28,656 nt of DNA. Origin: CAYYNP01 sp964472545. GTDB taxonomy: Bacteria > Planctomycetota > Planctomycetia > Pirellulales > Thermoguttaceae. Location: the NCBI GenBank assembly GCA_964472545.1, contig CAYYNP010000105.1, forward strand, positions 1 to 28,656, read 5' to 3'. A program made the translations under genes and the position numbers. Position 1 is the stretch's first letter; every line of letters begins with the position of its first letter. Below, piece by piece: positions 14,535 to 22,953 of the stretch. The notes under the pieces were generated by a model. The model saw only the letters and a list, made by a program, of their open reading frames with translations, had not been told where the DNA came from and searched no databases.

Positions 14535-16367
14535 CTACGGAATCTGCACCGTCTGACCGATCGCCGGCGGCGTGAACGGTACATAGCCGCCTTGCTCGGC
14601 CTCCAACCATCGCAGTGACGGGTCTTCCAACGGTACGCGAAAACGGAACGTCGCTTCCGCCGCCCGGCCGTCGTCGGTCTCGGCGGTGATGCGTATCGAG
14701 CAGGTCGATAGCTCGAATTCGTCGTGCAACTTCAGTGGATAGTCGTCACTGCGCAACAGCAGGTCTATCAGATGCGCCACGTGGGTCTGCGACACGGGCG
14801 GAGGCGGCTCGCCGTCGGAGGGCGCCCGGCCGCGCGGCGGCAGGAATCCGCCTTCCGGGCGAACGGCCAGCGTCCGCTCGTCGATGCGTTCCAACTCGAG
14901 CGACGTGCAAAACGGTGTCAGACTCAACAGCCGCTCGGGCAAGGGCTGGCCGCGATAATTGCGTAGGCTCAGTACGGTCGTGTCGCCCATCCAACTCCGC
15001 GAATGGACCAGCACCACCGTCTGTTCAGTCAAGTCGGCGTCGTCCGGCAGCGAGTCGGCATAGCTACCGATTTGATGGCCGAAGAACATCATCATGTTGA
15101 CCGCCATCGGCAGCATCAGCGGGGCGACGATCAGATGCACCGCCAGGAAGAAGCAAGCGAACACCTTGGCCAAGCGACGCCAGGCGAGCGACCCCGGCAA
15201 CCAGTCGGCCGATTCGTGCATCCCCACCAGCCATTGGGCCAAGAGTCCCATGGCCCCGAGTCCCACGAACATCAACAGCCGATCGCTGGCAAAGGCCAGA
15301 CAGGCCGGCAGCAACGAGACGAGCATGCCAAACGTCCAGAAACGGGCCAGACGGCTGCGCAGGACCATCGGAGCCAGCAGTACGGCCAAGAGCCCCACGA
15401 AGAACGACGCCCCGAGCCAATGCACCCACATGGCCGACGCGGAGAGGAACAGGCTGGTGTCTGAGGCGGGCATGCCCCACTGACCCATCAGCAGCAACGG
15501 AGCGCCTTGCACGACGTGGACGACAAAGGCCACCGGGTCGTGGGCCGGATCGATGTAGACCGCGGATCGAACGGCCCCATAGCCGAGCGATCTGTAGACG
15601 GCGTACCAGACGATGCCCGTGACGGCGCAGGGCAACAGGGCCGCCAGCCGCCGGCCGAGACGTCCACGGTCGAGAAATACCGCGTATCCCAGCAGATAGG
15701 CACCGGTACAGACGGCGGCCTCCTTCGAGAGCACCGCGGCCAACAATGCCAACGGGGCCAGCCACGCCCCGGGCCGCCAACCGTCGCGCCGCCAACGGTC
15801 GTAGGCGATCAGCGTCAACACACCGAACACGGCCACCAGCAGCGTGTTGCGGTTGGCCACCCAGCCGATCGAGCTGGCGTGGGCATCGTCGAGCGTAAAC
15901 AGCAGTGCCGCCAAGACGGCCGCCCAAGCCGGCAGCGTGCGGTCCATCAACCGACGATAGAGCACGGCCACGGCCCAAATCAGCACGGCAAACCACGCCA
16001 GGCTGTGTACGTGCATCAGCCACGGTTGCCCGGGCCAGAGCGTATGGTCGGCCCAGTGCGTCAGGGCCGTCAACGGTCGGAAGAAGGCCAGCCGGCAATG
16101 CCGATCGCACCACCACGGCAGCAGCCCGCGGTCGATCATCACGTTGGTTCGCTCGGGATCGCCGTCGAGAAAACAGAACGTGTCGAGCCGGTGCGTGACC
16201 TTTAGCCCCCAAGGATGATCGTCCAGCACGGTCGCCCGGATGCTGTAGTCGTCCATCTGCAAGCCGCCGAAGAGCGACGGCAGCCCCAGTGCGACGCCCA
16301 CGGCGACCAACACCACGGGGAAGCGTCGCCGCAGCATCCACCGGCAAAGACGTTCGAGGTGTTTCAT
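14535..16367 (-). CDS. GT-C-like polytopic membrane protein (TMTC/GT39-like)
   Basis: A 610-aa protein with about ten to twelve membrane segments and a soluble C-terminal domain of about 170 residues. An acidic pair (GGLQMDDYSIR, D39/D40) follows the first membrane segment, where GT-C glycosyltransferases keep their catalytic aspartate. FRPLTALTHWADHTLWPGQP and the HASSIGWVANRNTLL stretch resemble the TMTC/mannosyltransferase-type proteins. From this I infer a transferase using a lipid-linked sugar on the outer face of the membrane; sugar and acceptor are unknown. ATG 16365-16367 is chosen over a TTG at 16397; GGAG lies 4 nt upstream. It is 40 bp downstream of the FHA histidine kinase on the same strand and converges on the ligase-like gene, with 28 bp between the stops. 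Confidence 0.72.
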   Translation of the reverse strand: MKHLERLCRWMLRRRFPVVLVAVGVALGLPSLFGGLQMDDYSIRATVLDDHPWGLKVTHRLDTFCFLDGDPERTNVMIDRGLLPWWCDRHCRLAFFRPLTALTHWADHTLWPGQPWLMHVHSLAWFAVLIWAVAVLYRRLMDRTLPAWAAVLAALLFTLDDAHASSIGWVANRNTLLVAVFGVLTLIAYDRWRRDGWRPGAWLAPLALLAAVLSKEAAVCTGAYLLGYAVFLDRGRLGRRLAALLPCAVTGIVWYAVYRSLGYGAVRSAVYIDPAHDPVAFVVHVVQGAPLLLMGQWGMPASDTSLFLSASAMWVHWLGASFFVGLLAVLLAPMVLRSRLARFWTFGMLVSLLPACLAFASDRLLMFVGLGAMGLLAQWLVGMHESADWLPGSLAWRRLAKVFACFFLAVHLIVAPLMLPMAVNMMMFFGHQIGSYADSLPDDADLTEQTVVLVHSRSWMGDTTVLSLRNYRGQPLPERLLSLTPFCTSLELERIDERTLAVRPEGGFLPPRGRAPSDGEPPPPVSQTHVAHLIDLLLRSDDYPLKLHDEFELSTCSIRITAETDDGRAAEATFRFRVPLEDPSLRWLEAEQGGYVPFTPPAIGQTVQIP

Positions 16368-16407
16368 CAGACTCCGCGGCGGTGGCCCCGGCGGCAAAGC
16401 GTGCGTG

Positions 16408-18102
16408 TCAAAGGCGTCTGGTCGTTTGGGTGATCGACTGCGGCGGAGAGGCGGGCAGTTCGAGCAAGAAACGGCAGCCCTGCTCCAGCGGCCCGTCGAT
16501 CACGATCCGGCCGCCGTGTTCGTGGAGGATCTTCTGGCTCACCGGCAGCCCCAGCCCGGTGCCGCGGCCCTTCTTGGTCGAGACGAAGGGGCTGAAGACG
16601 GCGTCCGTCTGGTCTTCGGGGATGCCCAGCCCGTTGTCTTCGACCGAGATTCGCACCAGGCGTTCCTCGGTCGCGTACTCGGAACGCACGGCCACCTTGC
16701 CCGGCGATTCACACTCTTCGGCGGCGTCGATCGCGTTGGTCACCACGTTGAGCACGGCCCGATGAATCCCCTCGGGGTCGAACTGCATGTCGGGCATCGG
16801 CTCGCCGGGGCTCCACGTCAACTCGACCTCCAATTCCGCAGCCCGGGCCTGCATCAACTCGATCACATCGGCAATCACCTCGTTGACGTTGGCCGATTGC
16901 AGATCCGGCTCGCGCTCCTTGCTGAAGGTGAGCATGTCCATCACCAGCGTGGAGATCTTATTCTGGTTTTTCTCCACGATCTTCCACCCCTTGTCGACCA
17001 CCGACTCGTCGTGCTCCGAAAGCCCCAACTCGATCAGGTAGCTGCCGCCGCGGATGCCCTGGAGGATGTTCTTGATGTGGTGCGAAAGCGTGGTGATCGT
17101 CTGCCCGATGGCCGCCAACCGCTCGGCCTGGACCATGGCCGAATAGTAGCGGGTGTCTTCCACTGCCAGGGCCGCCTGATGGGCGATGGCGATCATCAGT
17201 TTCAGGTGATCTTCGGTGAACTTCTTCGCCGAGCCGTGACGGATCATCTCCTGGGGCGTGGTGTGGGTGTCGATGTAGATCACGCCGACCATATCGTACC
17301 GGGCTTGCATCGGCACGCAGATCGCCTCGCGCACACCCATCTTCACGATGCTGCCGGCCGGGTTCCAGCGGTCGTCTTGCCGGGCGTCGCTGGTCAACAC
17401 ACCCTCGTTCCGCTCGGTTACGTAGTCGAGGATCGTTTTGCTGATGGTGATCTTCTCGGTCCGGCGGATGCCGTCGCGCGTGCGGCGGACCTTCGGCTCG
17501 AGCGCCTTGCCCACCGGATCGATCAGCATGATGCACCCGCGGTCGGCCTCGACCCACTCGAAGATCAGCTCCATGATCCGGTGCAGAAGCTGGTCGATGT
17601 CCAGCGTGTGGCTGACCGCCAGCGCCGTGCGATACATCACCTGCAGATTGCTTCGCGCCCGGGCAAGCCAGGGGTTCTTGGCAAACGCCGTATCCTCGGC
17701 AAAGATCCGGCTGCCTTCCTCCTGGCTCAGCGAGTGGATGATGTGCGATTGGTCGTCGGCGGCCGGCAGGGCGGCGATCGTCACGGCGTCGCTGAGATCC
17801 TGCTCGAGCTCGTCGGCGAGTCCCGTAAACAGCATCAGCGTCTTGCCAATCTGGATCTGATCGCCGCTGACCAGCAGATGCTGGCGGACGCGCTTGCCGT
17901 TGACGAAGGTGCCGTTGGAACTGTCCAGGTCCGATAGCGTGAAACTGCCCTGGGTGCGGCGGATCTCGGCGTGTTGGCGGGAGACTTCGGTGTCGTGCAA
18001 CTGGATCGGGCTGGAGGAATCGCGGCCCAGCCGAACGGTCGTTTCGTCCAGCTCGAAGCGCGTACCCTGATCGTTTCCGCGAATCACAAACAACGAGGAC
18101 AC
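16408..18102 (-). CDS. FHA-GAF sensor histidine kinase
   Basis: A 564-aa soluble kinase. Domains in order: FHA at about 5-95 (VRLGRDSSSPIQLHD, EVSRQHAEI, LSDLDSSNGTFVNG), which binds phosphothreonine peptides; GAF at about 160-320 (ADRGCIMLIDP ... EAICVPMQARYDMVGVIYID); the dimerisation/phosphoacceptor helix with TLSHHIKNILQGI (His341, unusual second His instead of Glu/Asp); and an ATPase domain with N box VLNVVTNAIDAA, G1 VEDNGLGIPED and G2 GRGTGLGLPVS. There is no membrane segment. The start is GTG 18100-18102: GGAGGAG lies 8 nt upstream and the product begins MSSLFVIRGNDQG, a common opening for planctomycete FHA proteins. The receiver gene lies 39 bp upstream and is the probable phosphotransfer partner. 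Confidence 0.93.
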   Translation of the reverse strand: MSSLFVIRGNDQGTRFELDETTVRLGRDSSSPIQLHDTEVSRQHAEIRRTQGSFTLSDLDSSNGTFVNGKRVRQHLLVSGDQIQIGKTLMLFTGLADELEQDLSDAVTIAALPAADDQSHIIHSLSQEEGSRIFAEDTAFAKNPWLARARSNLQVMYRTALAVSHTLDIDQLLHRIMELIFEWVEADRGCIMLIDPVGKALEPKVRRTRDGIRRTEKITISKTILDYVTERNEGVLTSDARQDDRWNPAGSIVKMGVREAICVPMQARYDMVGVIYIDTHTTPQEMIRHGSAKKFTEDHLKLMIAIAHQAALAVEDTRYYSAMVQAERLAAIGQTITTLSHHIKNILQGIRGGSYLIELGLSEHDESVVDKGWKIVEKNQNKISTLVMDMLTFSKEREPDLQSANVNEVIADVIELMQARAAELEVELTWSPGEPMPDMQFDPEGIHRAVLNVVTNAIDAAEECESPGKVAVRSEYATEERLVRISVEDNGLGIPEDQTDAVFSPFVSTKKGRGTGLGLPVSQKILHEHGGRIVIDGPLEQGCRFLLELPASPPQSITQTTRRL

Positions 18103-18141
18103 GGACGGCACTCCTCCGCGAAACAACACCTCGGGGTGGTG

Positions 18142-18576
18142 TTATCCCGCATCGGTCGAACTGGATTCTGGGCGTCGGATCCCCCGAGACGACGCCTCGG
18201 GAGACGTGTTGAGTAACTCCTCGATTCTACGAACCAAGGGCTCGTAATGATAGGGTTTGGCCACGAATTCAGCCGTCGATCCCACGTCCCCACTGCGGCG
18301 GACACTGCCAAGCATCACCAGCGGGGTCTGGTCGTGAGACGATTGCGCGGCAAATCGGGCCGACACCTCCTCCGGCGGAAGGCTACCCAATTCGAGGTCG
18401 AGCACGATCACGTCGGGGTGGTGACGTCGGGCGAGCGCCAACCCGGCTGCCGCACGGCTGGCCGAAAATGTACGCACTCCGCGGCGTTGCAGGGCCGTTT
18501 GCAGCACCTCGCGGGTTGCCTCCAAGCGATCGACGATCAGCACGCTTCGCGATTCATCCAGCACGACACCCTCCAT
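18142..18576 (-). CDS. Stand-alone response-regulator receiver protein
   Basis: A 144-aa receiver domain without output domain. Phosphoacceptor D60 (PDVIVLDLE) and the conserved K107 (FVAKPYHYEP) are present. The usual acidic pair at the first strand is reduced to one Asp (SVLIVDRLEAT, D16-R17), and the Thr/Ser switch position is weak (LGS), so metal binding and activation may be altered. The last 20 residues are Ser/Pro-rich. ATG 18574-18576 is chosen: the receiver fold starts ten residues later, and a strong promoter at 18685-18713 would transcribe from about 18678, excluding the longer start at 18741. It is the first gene of an apparent operon with the FHA-GAF kinase and the GT-C-like protein. 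Confidence 0.85.
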   Translation of the reverse strand: MEGVVLDESRSVLIVDRLEATREVLQTALQRRGVRTFSASRAAAGLALARRHHPDVIVLDLELGSLPPEEVSARFAAQSSHDQTPLVMLGSVRRSGDVGSTAEFVAKPYHYEPLVRRIEELLNTSPEASSRGIRRPESSSTDAG

Positions 18577-18684
18577 GGCATCCGATGGGCGGGCCCAGCG
18601 GCAAGCAGACTTCCGTGTCCGCCATACGGCCGCGGCCGATGCCCCCCGCCGGTTCTTCGACTCCTCGACCGGCAGCAACGACGG

Positions 18685-18713
18685 AGGATAACGACATACC
18701 TCACCCGTGTCAA
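18685..18713 (-). promoter_or_regulatory. Sigma70-type promoter of the receiver-kinase operon
   Basis: On the minus strand a consensus TTGACA (18708-18713), 17-nt spacer and TATCCT (18685-18690). Transcription would start near 18678, about 100 nt before the receiver ATG. This is one of the best promoter matches in the window. Confidence 0.7.
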
Positions 18714-18724
18714 AGCGAATTGAG

Positions 18725-18751
18725 ACGGTCCGTCGCGCCACTGCGGACCGT
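18725..18751. promoter_or_regulatory. Inverted repeat just upstream of the operon promoter
   Basis: ACGGTCCG (18725-18732) and CGGACCGT (18744-18751) form a perfect 8-bp inverted repeat with an 11-nt centre, located 12 bp beyond the -35 of the minus-strand promoter. The position suits an activator or repressor site; nothing identifies the protein. Confidence 0.4.
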
Positions 18752-18887
18752 GCATGCTACGGTCGAGAAATGCCGGTCAGGACGCTCTCGCCGCCGATTC
18801 GCCAAGTGTCCACTCAGCCTCGGCGAGTCAACGGGACAAGAATGTCCAATAATGCCCTGGAAAACTGCCGAAAACCCCGACAGGCTC

Positions 18888-18917
18888 TTGACCCCCGAAG
18901 GCCGCCGATGCTAGAAT
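18888..18917 (+). promoter_or_regulatory. Sigma70-type promoter of the candidate RNA
   Basis: TTGACC (18888-18893) and TAGAAT (18912-18917) separated by 18 nt. Expected start of transcription is 18923-18925, exactly where the first hairpin of the RNA begins. Confidence 0.65.
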
Positions 18918-18923
18918 AGGCCA

Positions 18924-19059
18924 TAGTCAGTTATGACTCGTTCCACTGGAACGGTCGCCGGATCGACAGTATCCGGTGAAAACCGGTGGATACGTTTGCT
19001 TGCTCCCCCTGGTAAGGGCCGTGTCTCTGTAACTTATGGAGACGCGGCCCTGCTTTTTT
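18924..19059 (+). ncRNA. Candidate small structured RNA (~136 nt)
   Basis: Between a good promoter and an intrinsic terminator lie consecutive hairpins with almost no spacer: AGTCA-GTTA-TGACT (18925-18938); CGTTCC-act-GGAACG (18939-18953); GTCG-ccggat-CGAC (18954-18967); a longer one at 18969-18993 with outer stem GTATC/GATAC, a three-base bulge GTG, inner stem CGGT/ACCG and a GAAA tetraloop; a pyrimidine-rich single-stranded stretch (18994-19014); then the terminator stem. No open reading frame of note fits. It does not show the signatures I know for SRP RNA, 6S RNA, tmRNA, RNase P or common riboswitches. It may be an independent small RNA or a leader controlling the DNA methylase gene, whose ATG is 80 bp beyond the terminator. 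The structure is read by eye, not computed. Confidence 0.65.
19015..19059 (+). terminator. Intrinsic terminator of the candidate RNA
   Basis: AGGGCCGTGTCTC (19015-19027) pairs with GAGACGCGGCCCT (19039-19051), 13 bp with one G-U, around an 11-nt loop, then TGC and six T (19054-19059). It is the clearest rho-independent terminator in the window. Confidence 0.88.
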
Positions 19060-19138
19060 GGGGTATGGCGGCGTTCTTTTCGGCGAACTTCCCCGCCGAT
19101 CTTGCCGCCGAGAGGCCGCTTGCCGACAATGGGCCGGC

Positions 19139-21499
19139 ATGGAGGCGAATCAACCGCACCGGAGCACGGTCGACGATACGACGTCCGACGACGCCACGCT
19201 CGCGGTCGGCGTCCTGACGCGGCAGTTCGGCCCGAAAACTCACCTTACCCGGCGGAGTGTTCGAGTTCTGTATCAGGTCGCGTGCTGCGGTGCGGATGAT
19301 GAGGCTGCCGAATCTCTTCGGCGATGGCGATCGCTGCTGGGCAGGGCATGTGGGGTCGATCCGGCGCGGCCTTCGGCGAAGGTTGCTGCCGTGGCCAAGC
19401 GTTACGGCCTGCCGGACATCAGGTTCTCGACCGACGACCTTCGCCCCGAAGCAATGCTTTTCGCCCTGCACGCCTACTACTCGCTGTTGGCGCGGCTGTT
19501 GCTCGGCCAAGTGGTCGGCCAGGTGGTCGGCGGGTCGAAGCCGGATGGGCTCGACTTGGCGGAGGTCTTTACCGACGACCCGTTCTCCCAGTTTTTCGCG
19601 GCCCCGTCCGAGACAGTAAACGACGTTGTCGATTCGGCAACGGCTGCCATGGCGCGATGCGATCCTGCCGCGCTGGCAGAGGATTCACACGGCAGCGACT
19701 TGCTGGGGCCGCTCTATCAGCAACTCGTGCCCAGACCGTTGCGACACGAGTTGGGCGAATACTACACGCCGGACTGGCTGGCCGATCACGTGCTCGACGT
19801 GGCCGAATACTCGGGCGATCCGAAGCATCGGCTGCTCGATCCGGCCTGTGGCTCCGGCACGTTTCTGCTGAGAGCCATCCAGCGCATCCGTAGCCGTCAC
19901 GCGGAGAACGAGGACCAGACCGCCGAAGGCCGACGCCGGCTATATCGAGAGATCCTCGGCTCAGTGGCCGGCATCGACCTGAACCCCGTGGCGGTCACGG
20001 CGGCCAGGGTGAACTACCTGATCGCGATTGCCGATCTGCTGCCGCACTCCGGCCGCGTCGACTTGCCGATCCGGCTTGGCGATTCGATCCTCGACGACGC
20101 CGTCTCCCCGGGCAATCCCGACGACTCGTTCGACTTCGTCGTGGGCAACCCGCCCTGGATCGCCTGGGATAATCTTCCCGACGACTATCGCCGGGCGACC
20201 AAGCCGTTATGGGAACGTTACGGGCTATTTACTCTCTCCGGCAACGAGGCCCGACACGGCGGCGGCAAAAAAGACCTTGCCATGCTGATGACCTATGCGG
20301 CGGCCGATCGATATCTTCGCGCCGGCGGGCGGCTGGCGATGGTCATCACCCAAACCGTCTTCCAGACCAAGGCGGCCGGCGACGGTTTCCGTCGGTTTCG
20401 GCTCGGGTCGGTCGGACCACAACTCGGTGTGCTGCGGGTCGACGACATGGCGGCCCTGCGGCCTTTCCCGGGCGCAACAAACCTCACCGCCACGTTCGTC
20501 TTGCAGAAGGACTCCGCCACGCAATACCCGGTGCCCTACGTGAAGTGGATGCCCGACGGCAACGGCTACCGACGGCAGCAGTTCCAGGCCCAACCGATCG
20601 ATCCGTCACGTTCCGGCTCGCCGTGGCTGGTCACCCCGGCCGATGCTGCCGCCGACCCGGCCAAGTGGATCGGTCCTTCGGACTACTCGGCCCACCTCGG
20701 AGCCAATAGCGGCGGGGCCAACGGGGTCTATTGGGTCGACGTCTTCGGCCGTGCCGACGGCGGCGTGTCGGTGCAGAATCTGGCCGGCAAGGGCAAGCGT
20801 ACGATCGAGACCGTTCGGCAAGTGATCGAGCCGGATCTGCTACACCCCTTGTTGCGCTGGGGCGACGTGACCCGCTTTCGCGCCGCGCCGGGAGCCTGCA
20901 TCCTCTTGGCCCAGGACGTGGAGACCCGCACCGGCGTCGACGAAACCCGGATGTTGCGAGATTACCCTCGCACGTACGCCTATCTCCAGCAGTTTCGCGG
21001 CGTGCTCGAACAACGTGCGGCCTACCGGCGATACCAAGCGGAGAAGCCGTTCTACTCGATGTACAACGTGGGCCCTTACACGGTGGCGCCGGTCAAGGTC
21101 GTTTGGCGCCGCATGGACCGGCGGATCAACGCGGCGGTCGTCGAGCAGATAGACCATCCCGTCCTCGGGCGGCGTGTGCCCGTTCCGCAGGAAACGTGCG
21201 TGCTGATCGCTTGCGACACCTTGGACGAGGCACACTACGTCTGTGCGGTGCTAAACGGCGCCGCCGTCGATTCCCTCGTCGCCGCCCACAGCGTTCGCGG
21301 CGGCAAAGGTTTCGGCACCCCCGGTATGCTCGACTTCATCAAGCTCGCACGCTTCGACCCGAACGACTCTCGCCATAGCCGTCTGGCCGCACTGAGCCGT
21401 CAGGCACATCGAAGGGCCGCCGAGGGACTCGCGTACGACGAGTTGCAGGACCGGATCGATCAACTCACGGGCAACGTAATCACAAACACCGCGCCCTGA
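19139..21499 (+). CDS. N6-adenine DNA methylase (Eco57I/type IIG-like), no nuclease motif seen
   Basis: A 786-aa protein with a gamma-type amino-methyltransferase core. A helical N-terminal region of about 200 residues leads to GEYYTPDWLADHVLD, motif I LLDPACGSGTFLLRAI (SAM binding), IDLNPVAVTAARVNYL, and the catalytic motif IV NPPW (DFVVGNPPWIAWDNLP). A KKDLAMLMTYAAADRYL segment and a C-terminal half that may recognise DNA follow (GKGKRTIETVRQ, then PFYSMYNVGPYTVAPVKVVW). It should methylate the N6 of adenine in a specific sequence. I see no PD-(D/E)xK nuclease at the N-terminus and no restriction or specificity gene beside it. ATG 19139 is used because the only upstream frame start is a TTG inside the terminator. 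The 3' end overlaps the convergent kinase gene by 40 bp. Confidence 0.85.
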   Translation: MEANQPHRSTVDDTTSDDATLAVGVLTRQFGPKTHLTRRSVRVLYQVACCGADDEAAESLRRWRSLLGRACGVDPARPSAKVAAVAKRYGLPDIRFSTDDLRPEAMLFALHAYYSLLARLLLGQVVGQVVGGSKPDGLDLAEVFTDDPFSQFFAAPSETVNDVVDSATAAMARCDPAALAEDSHGSDLLGPLYQQLVPRPLRHELGEYYTPDWLADHVLDVAEYSGDPKHRLLDPACGSGTFLLRAIQRIRSRHAENEDQTAEGRRRLYREILGSVAGIDLNPVAVTAARVNYLIAIADLLPHSGRVDLPIRLGDSILDDAVSPGNPDDSFDFVVGNPPWIAWDNLPDDYRRATKPLWERYGLFTLSGNEARHGGGKKDLAMLMTYAAADRYLRAGGRLAMVITQTVFQTKAAGDGFRRFRLGSVGPQLGVLRVDDMAALRPFPGATNLTATFVLQKDSATQYPVPYVKWMPDGNGYRRQQFQAQPIDPSRSGSPWLVTPADAAADPAKWIGPSDYSAHLGANSGGANGVYWVDVFGRADGGVSVQNLAGKGKRTIETVRQVIEPDLLHPLLRWGDVTRFRAAPGACILLAQDVETRTGVDETRMLRDYPRTYAYLQQFRGVLEQRAAYRRYQAEKPFYSMYNVGPYTVAPVKVVWRRMDRRINAAVVEQIDHPVLGRRVPVPQETCVLIACDTLDEAHYVCAVLNGAAVDSLVAAHSVRGGKGFGTPGMLDFIKLARFDPNDSRHSRLAALSRQAHRRAAEGLAYDELQDRIDQLTGNVITNTAP

Positions 21500-22809
21500 C
21501 CGGCGTTGCTCTTAACCGCAACTCGGCCGCCGTGGTTGGTCACGATCCGCCAGCACTTCGACAACCCCAACCCCAGCCCGCGGCCGGCTTGACGTGCGGA
21601 GTAGTAGGGATCGAACAGGTGCCTTCGATGCTCCGGGGGAATGCCGGGCCCGTCGTCGGCGATGCGGATTTCGATCCCGCCGTCAAGCGAGCGAGCGTTG
21701 ATCTCGATCCGCCCGCCACGCCCCAGCGCTTCCAGCGAATTCCGGCACACGGCGCCCAGCGCCACGGCCAGTTGTGTCTTGTCGGCCTCGATTCCGACCG
21801 TTTCGCTCGTGTCGAGCCGCAACAGCGTCGTTTCCTGGGCCGCCGCCTGCGGCGAAAGGTCGTCGACCACGCCATCGATCAACTCGCCCAGGTCGAGCGG
21901 CTCGCGCTGGGGCGCGGGCGGCCGGGCAAAGAGCATCATGTCGGCGATCATCTCGTAGACCCGTTTGGCCTGGGCGTTCATCAGCGCCAAGGCCCGACGC
22001 CGTTCGGGATCCGTTTCGTCGCGAAGGAAGAGTTGGGCCCGCCCGGCGATGACCGCCAACGGATTGTTGATTTCGTGGCCCGCCCCGGCGGCAAACTCCG
22101 CCATCGCCTCGAGCTTCTCGGCCTCCAACGTCTCGTCGAACTGCTGCTCGAGGGTCGACAGTCGAGCCAGCTTGGCCGCCAGCACCGGCAGCCGGTCGCA
22201 GCTCCCATGCGCCGGTGTGAGCCAACGTTGGCCGGCTTCGACGCCCCGCCGTCGACAGGCAGCCACGTCGATTTCGTTTCCGTCGGGCAACGGCTCCTCG
22301 CCAGCGAGGATGGCCGCGGCGGCCTCGACCCACTCGATCGACGGTGAATCGCTGCCGGCCGGCCGCCGCGGTAGAGGTGCTCTACGGCTGTCGGCGGTAG
22401 TGCCGTCGGCGCCGGCCATCCACTGATCGGCGCCGTACAAGAGACCGCACAAGAACGCCCGCTCGGCTTCCGCCTCTCCCTTTTCCGCCGCCAGTTGGGC
22501 AGCCAGATCGGCCAGTTCGAGCGCGGCCGCCACACGCGCCGCCAACGCCTCGGAGTTCGTCGCCGTGCCCGGCTCGACGTCGAACGCGTCGCCCGGCGCC
22601 CATCGCAGCGCGTCGAGCATGTGCCGGGAAAGCCACCGTGCCACGTCGTGGACGCTGTTGGGTTGCGAAGTAGCGTCGGCGCCGGTGACACACGTTAGCC
22701 ACAACACCAGCGGCGGATCGTTTGTCAACGCAGCCGTGAGAAGCTGCGTCGCTTCGGCCGTCTCGGCAAGTAGCGCGTCGGCAAGCGCCGCCGCGGAGAC
22801 GTCGGACAT
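21460..22809 (-). CDS. Soluble sensor histidine kinase
   Basis: A 449-aa kinase with no membrane segment. The first about 220 residues are helical and Ala-rich, with no sensory domain I can name with confidence (possibly a degenerate HDOD-like region). Then come a coiled stretch (STLEQQFDETLEAEKLEAMAE), the phosphoacceptor motif AGHEINNPLAVIAGRAQLF (His245), and an ATPase domain with VCRNSLEALGRG (N box), ADDGPGIPPEH and GRGLGLGLSK. ATG 22807-22809 is chosen (GGTGGATC about 7 nt upstream); an ATG at 22860 would add 17 residues. It follows the excisionase-type response regulator by 144 bp on the same strand, a likely cognate pair. Its 3' end overlaps the oppositely read methylase gene by 40 bp. 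Confidence 0.88.
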   Translation of the reverse strand: MSDVSAAALADALLAETAEATQLLTAALTNDPPLVLWLTCVTGADATSQPNSVHDVARWLSRHMLDALRWAPGDAFDVEPGTATNSEALAARVAAALELADLAAQLAAEKGEAEAERAFLCGLLYGADQWMAGADGTTADSRRAPLPRRPAGSDSPSIEWVEAAAAILAGEEPLPDGNEIDVAACRRRGVEAGQRWLTPAHGSCDRLPVLAAKLARLSTLEQQFDETLEAEKLEAMAEFAAGAGHEINNPLAVIAGRAQLFLRDETDPERRRALALMNAQAKRVYEMIADMMLFARPPAPQREPLDLGELIDGVVDDLSPQAAAQETTLLRLDTSETVGIEADKTQLAVALGAVCRNSLEALGRGGRIEINARSLDGGIEIRIADDGPGIPPEHRRHLFDPYYSARQAGRGLGLGLSKCWRIVTNHGGRVAVKSNAGQGAVFVITLPVS

Positions 22810-22953
22810 CGGCAGGATCCACCGCTCATCCGAGGCGATTACAGGAGGCAAATATCGCATGAGAGGCGGCGTCGGCAGGCGCGACCCTGGCTACGGCCTG
22901 CGGAAGCGGGTCCGCGGGCGCTACGACAAACACGTCACCAGCTACGAGCCTAG

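Noticed and set aside
18924..19059. 6S RNA, SRP RNA or a known riboswitch
   Set aside because: The long interrupted duplex of 6S, the GGUCAGGUCCGGAAGGAAGCA loop of SRP RNA, and common riboswitch cores are all absent by eye.
5740..19375. An 18-bp word (GATCCGGCGCGGCCTTCG) shared by 5740-5757 and 19358-19375
   Set aside because: It is GC-rich, inside a gene in one place and intergenic in the other, with no extended similarity; most likely coincidence.
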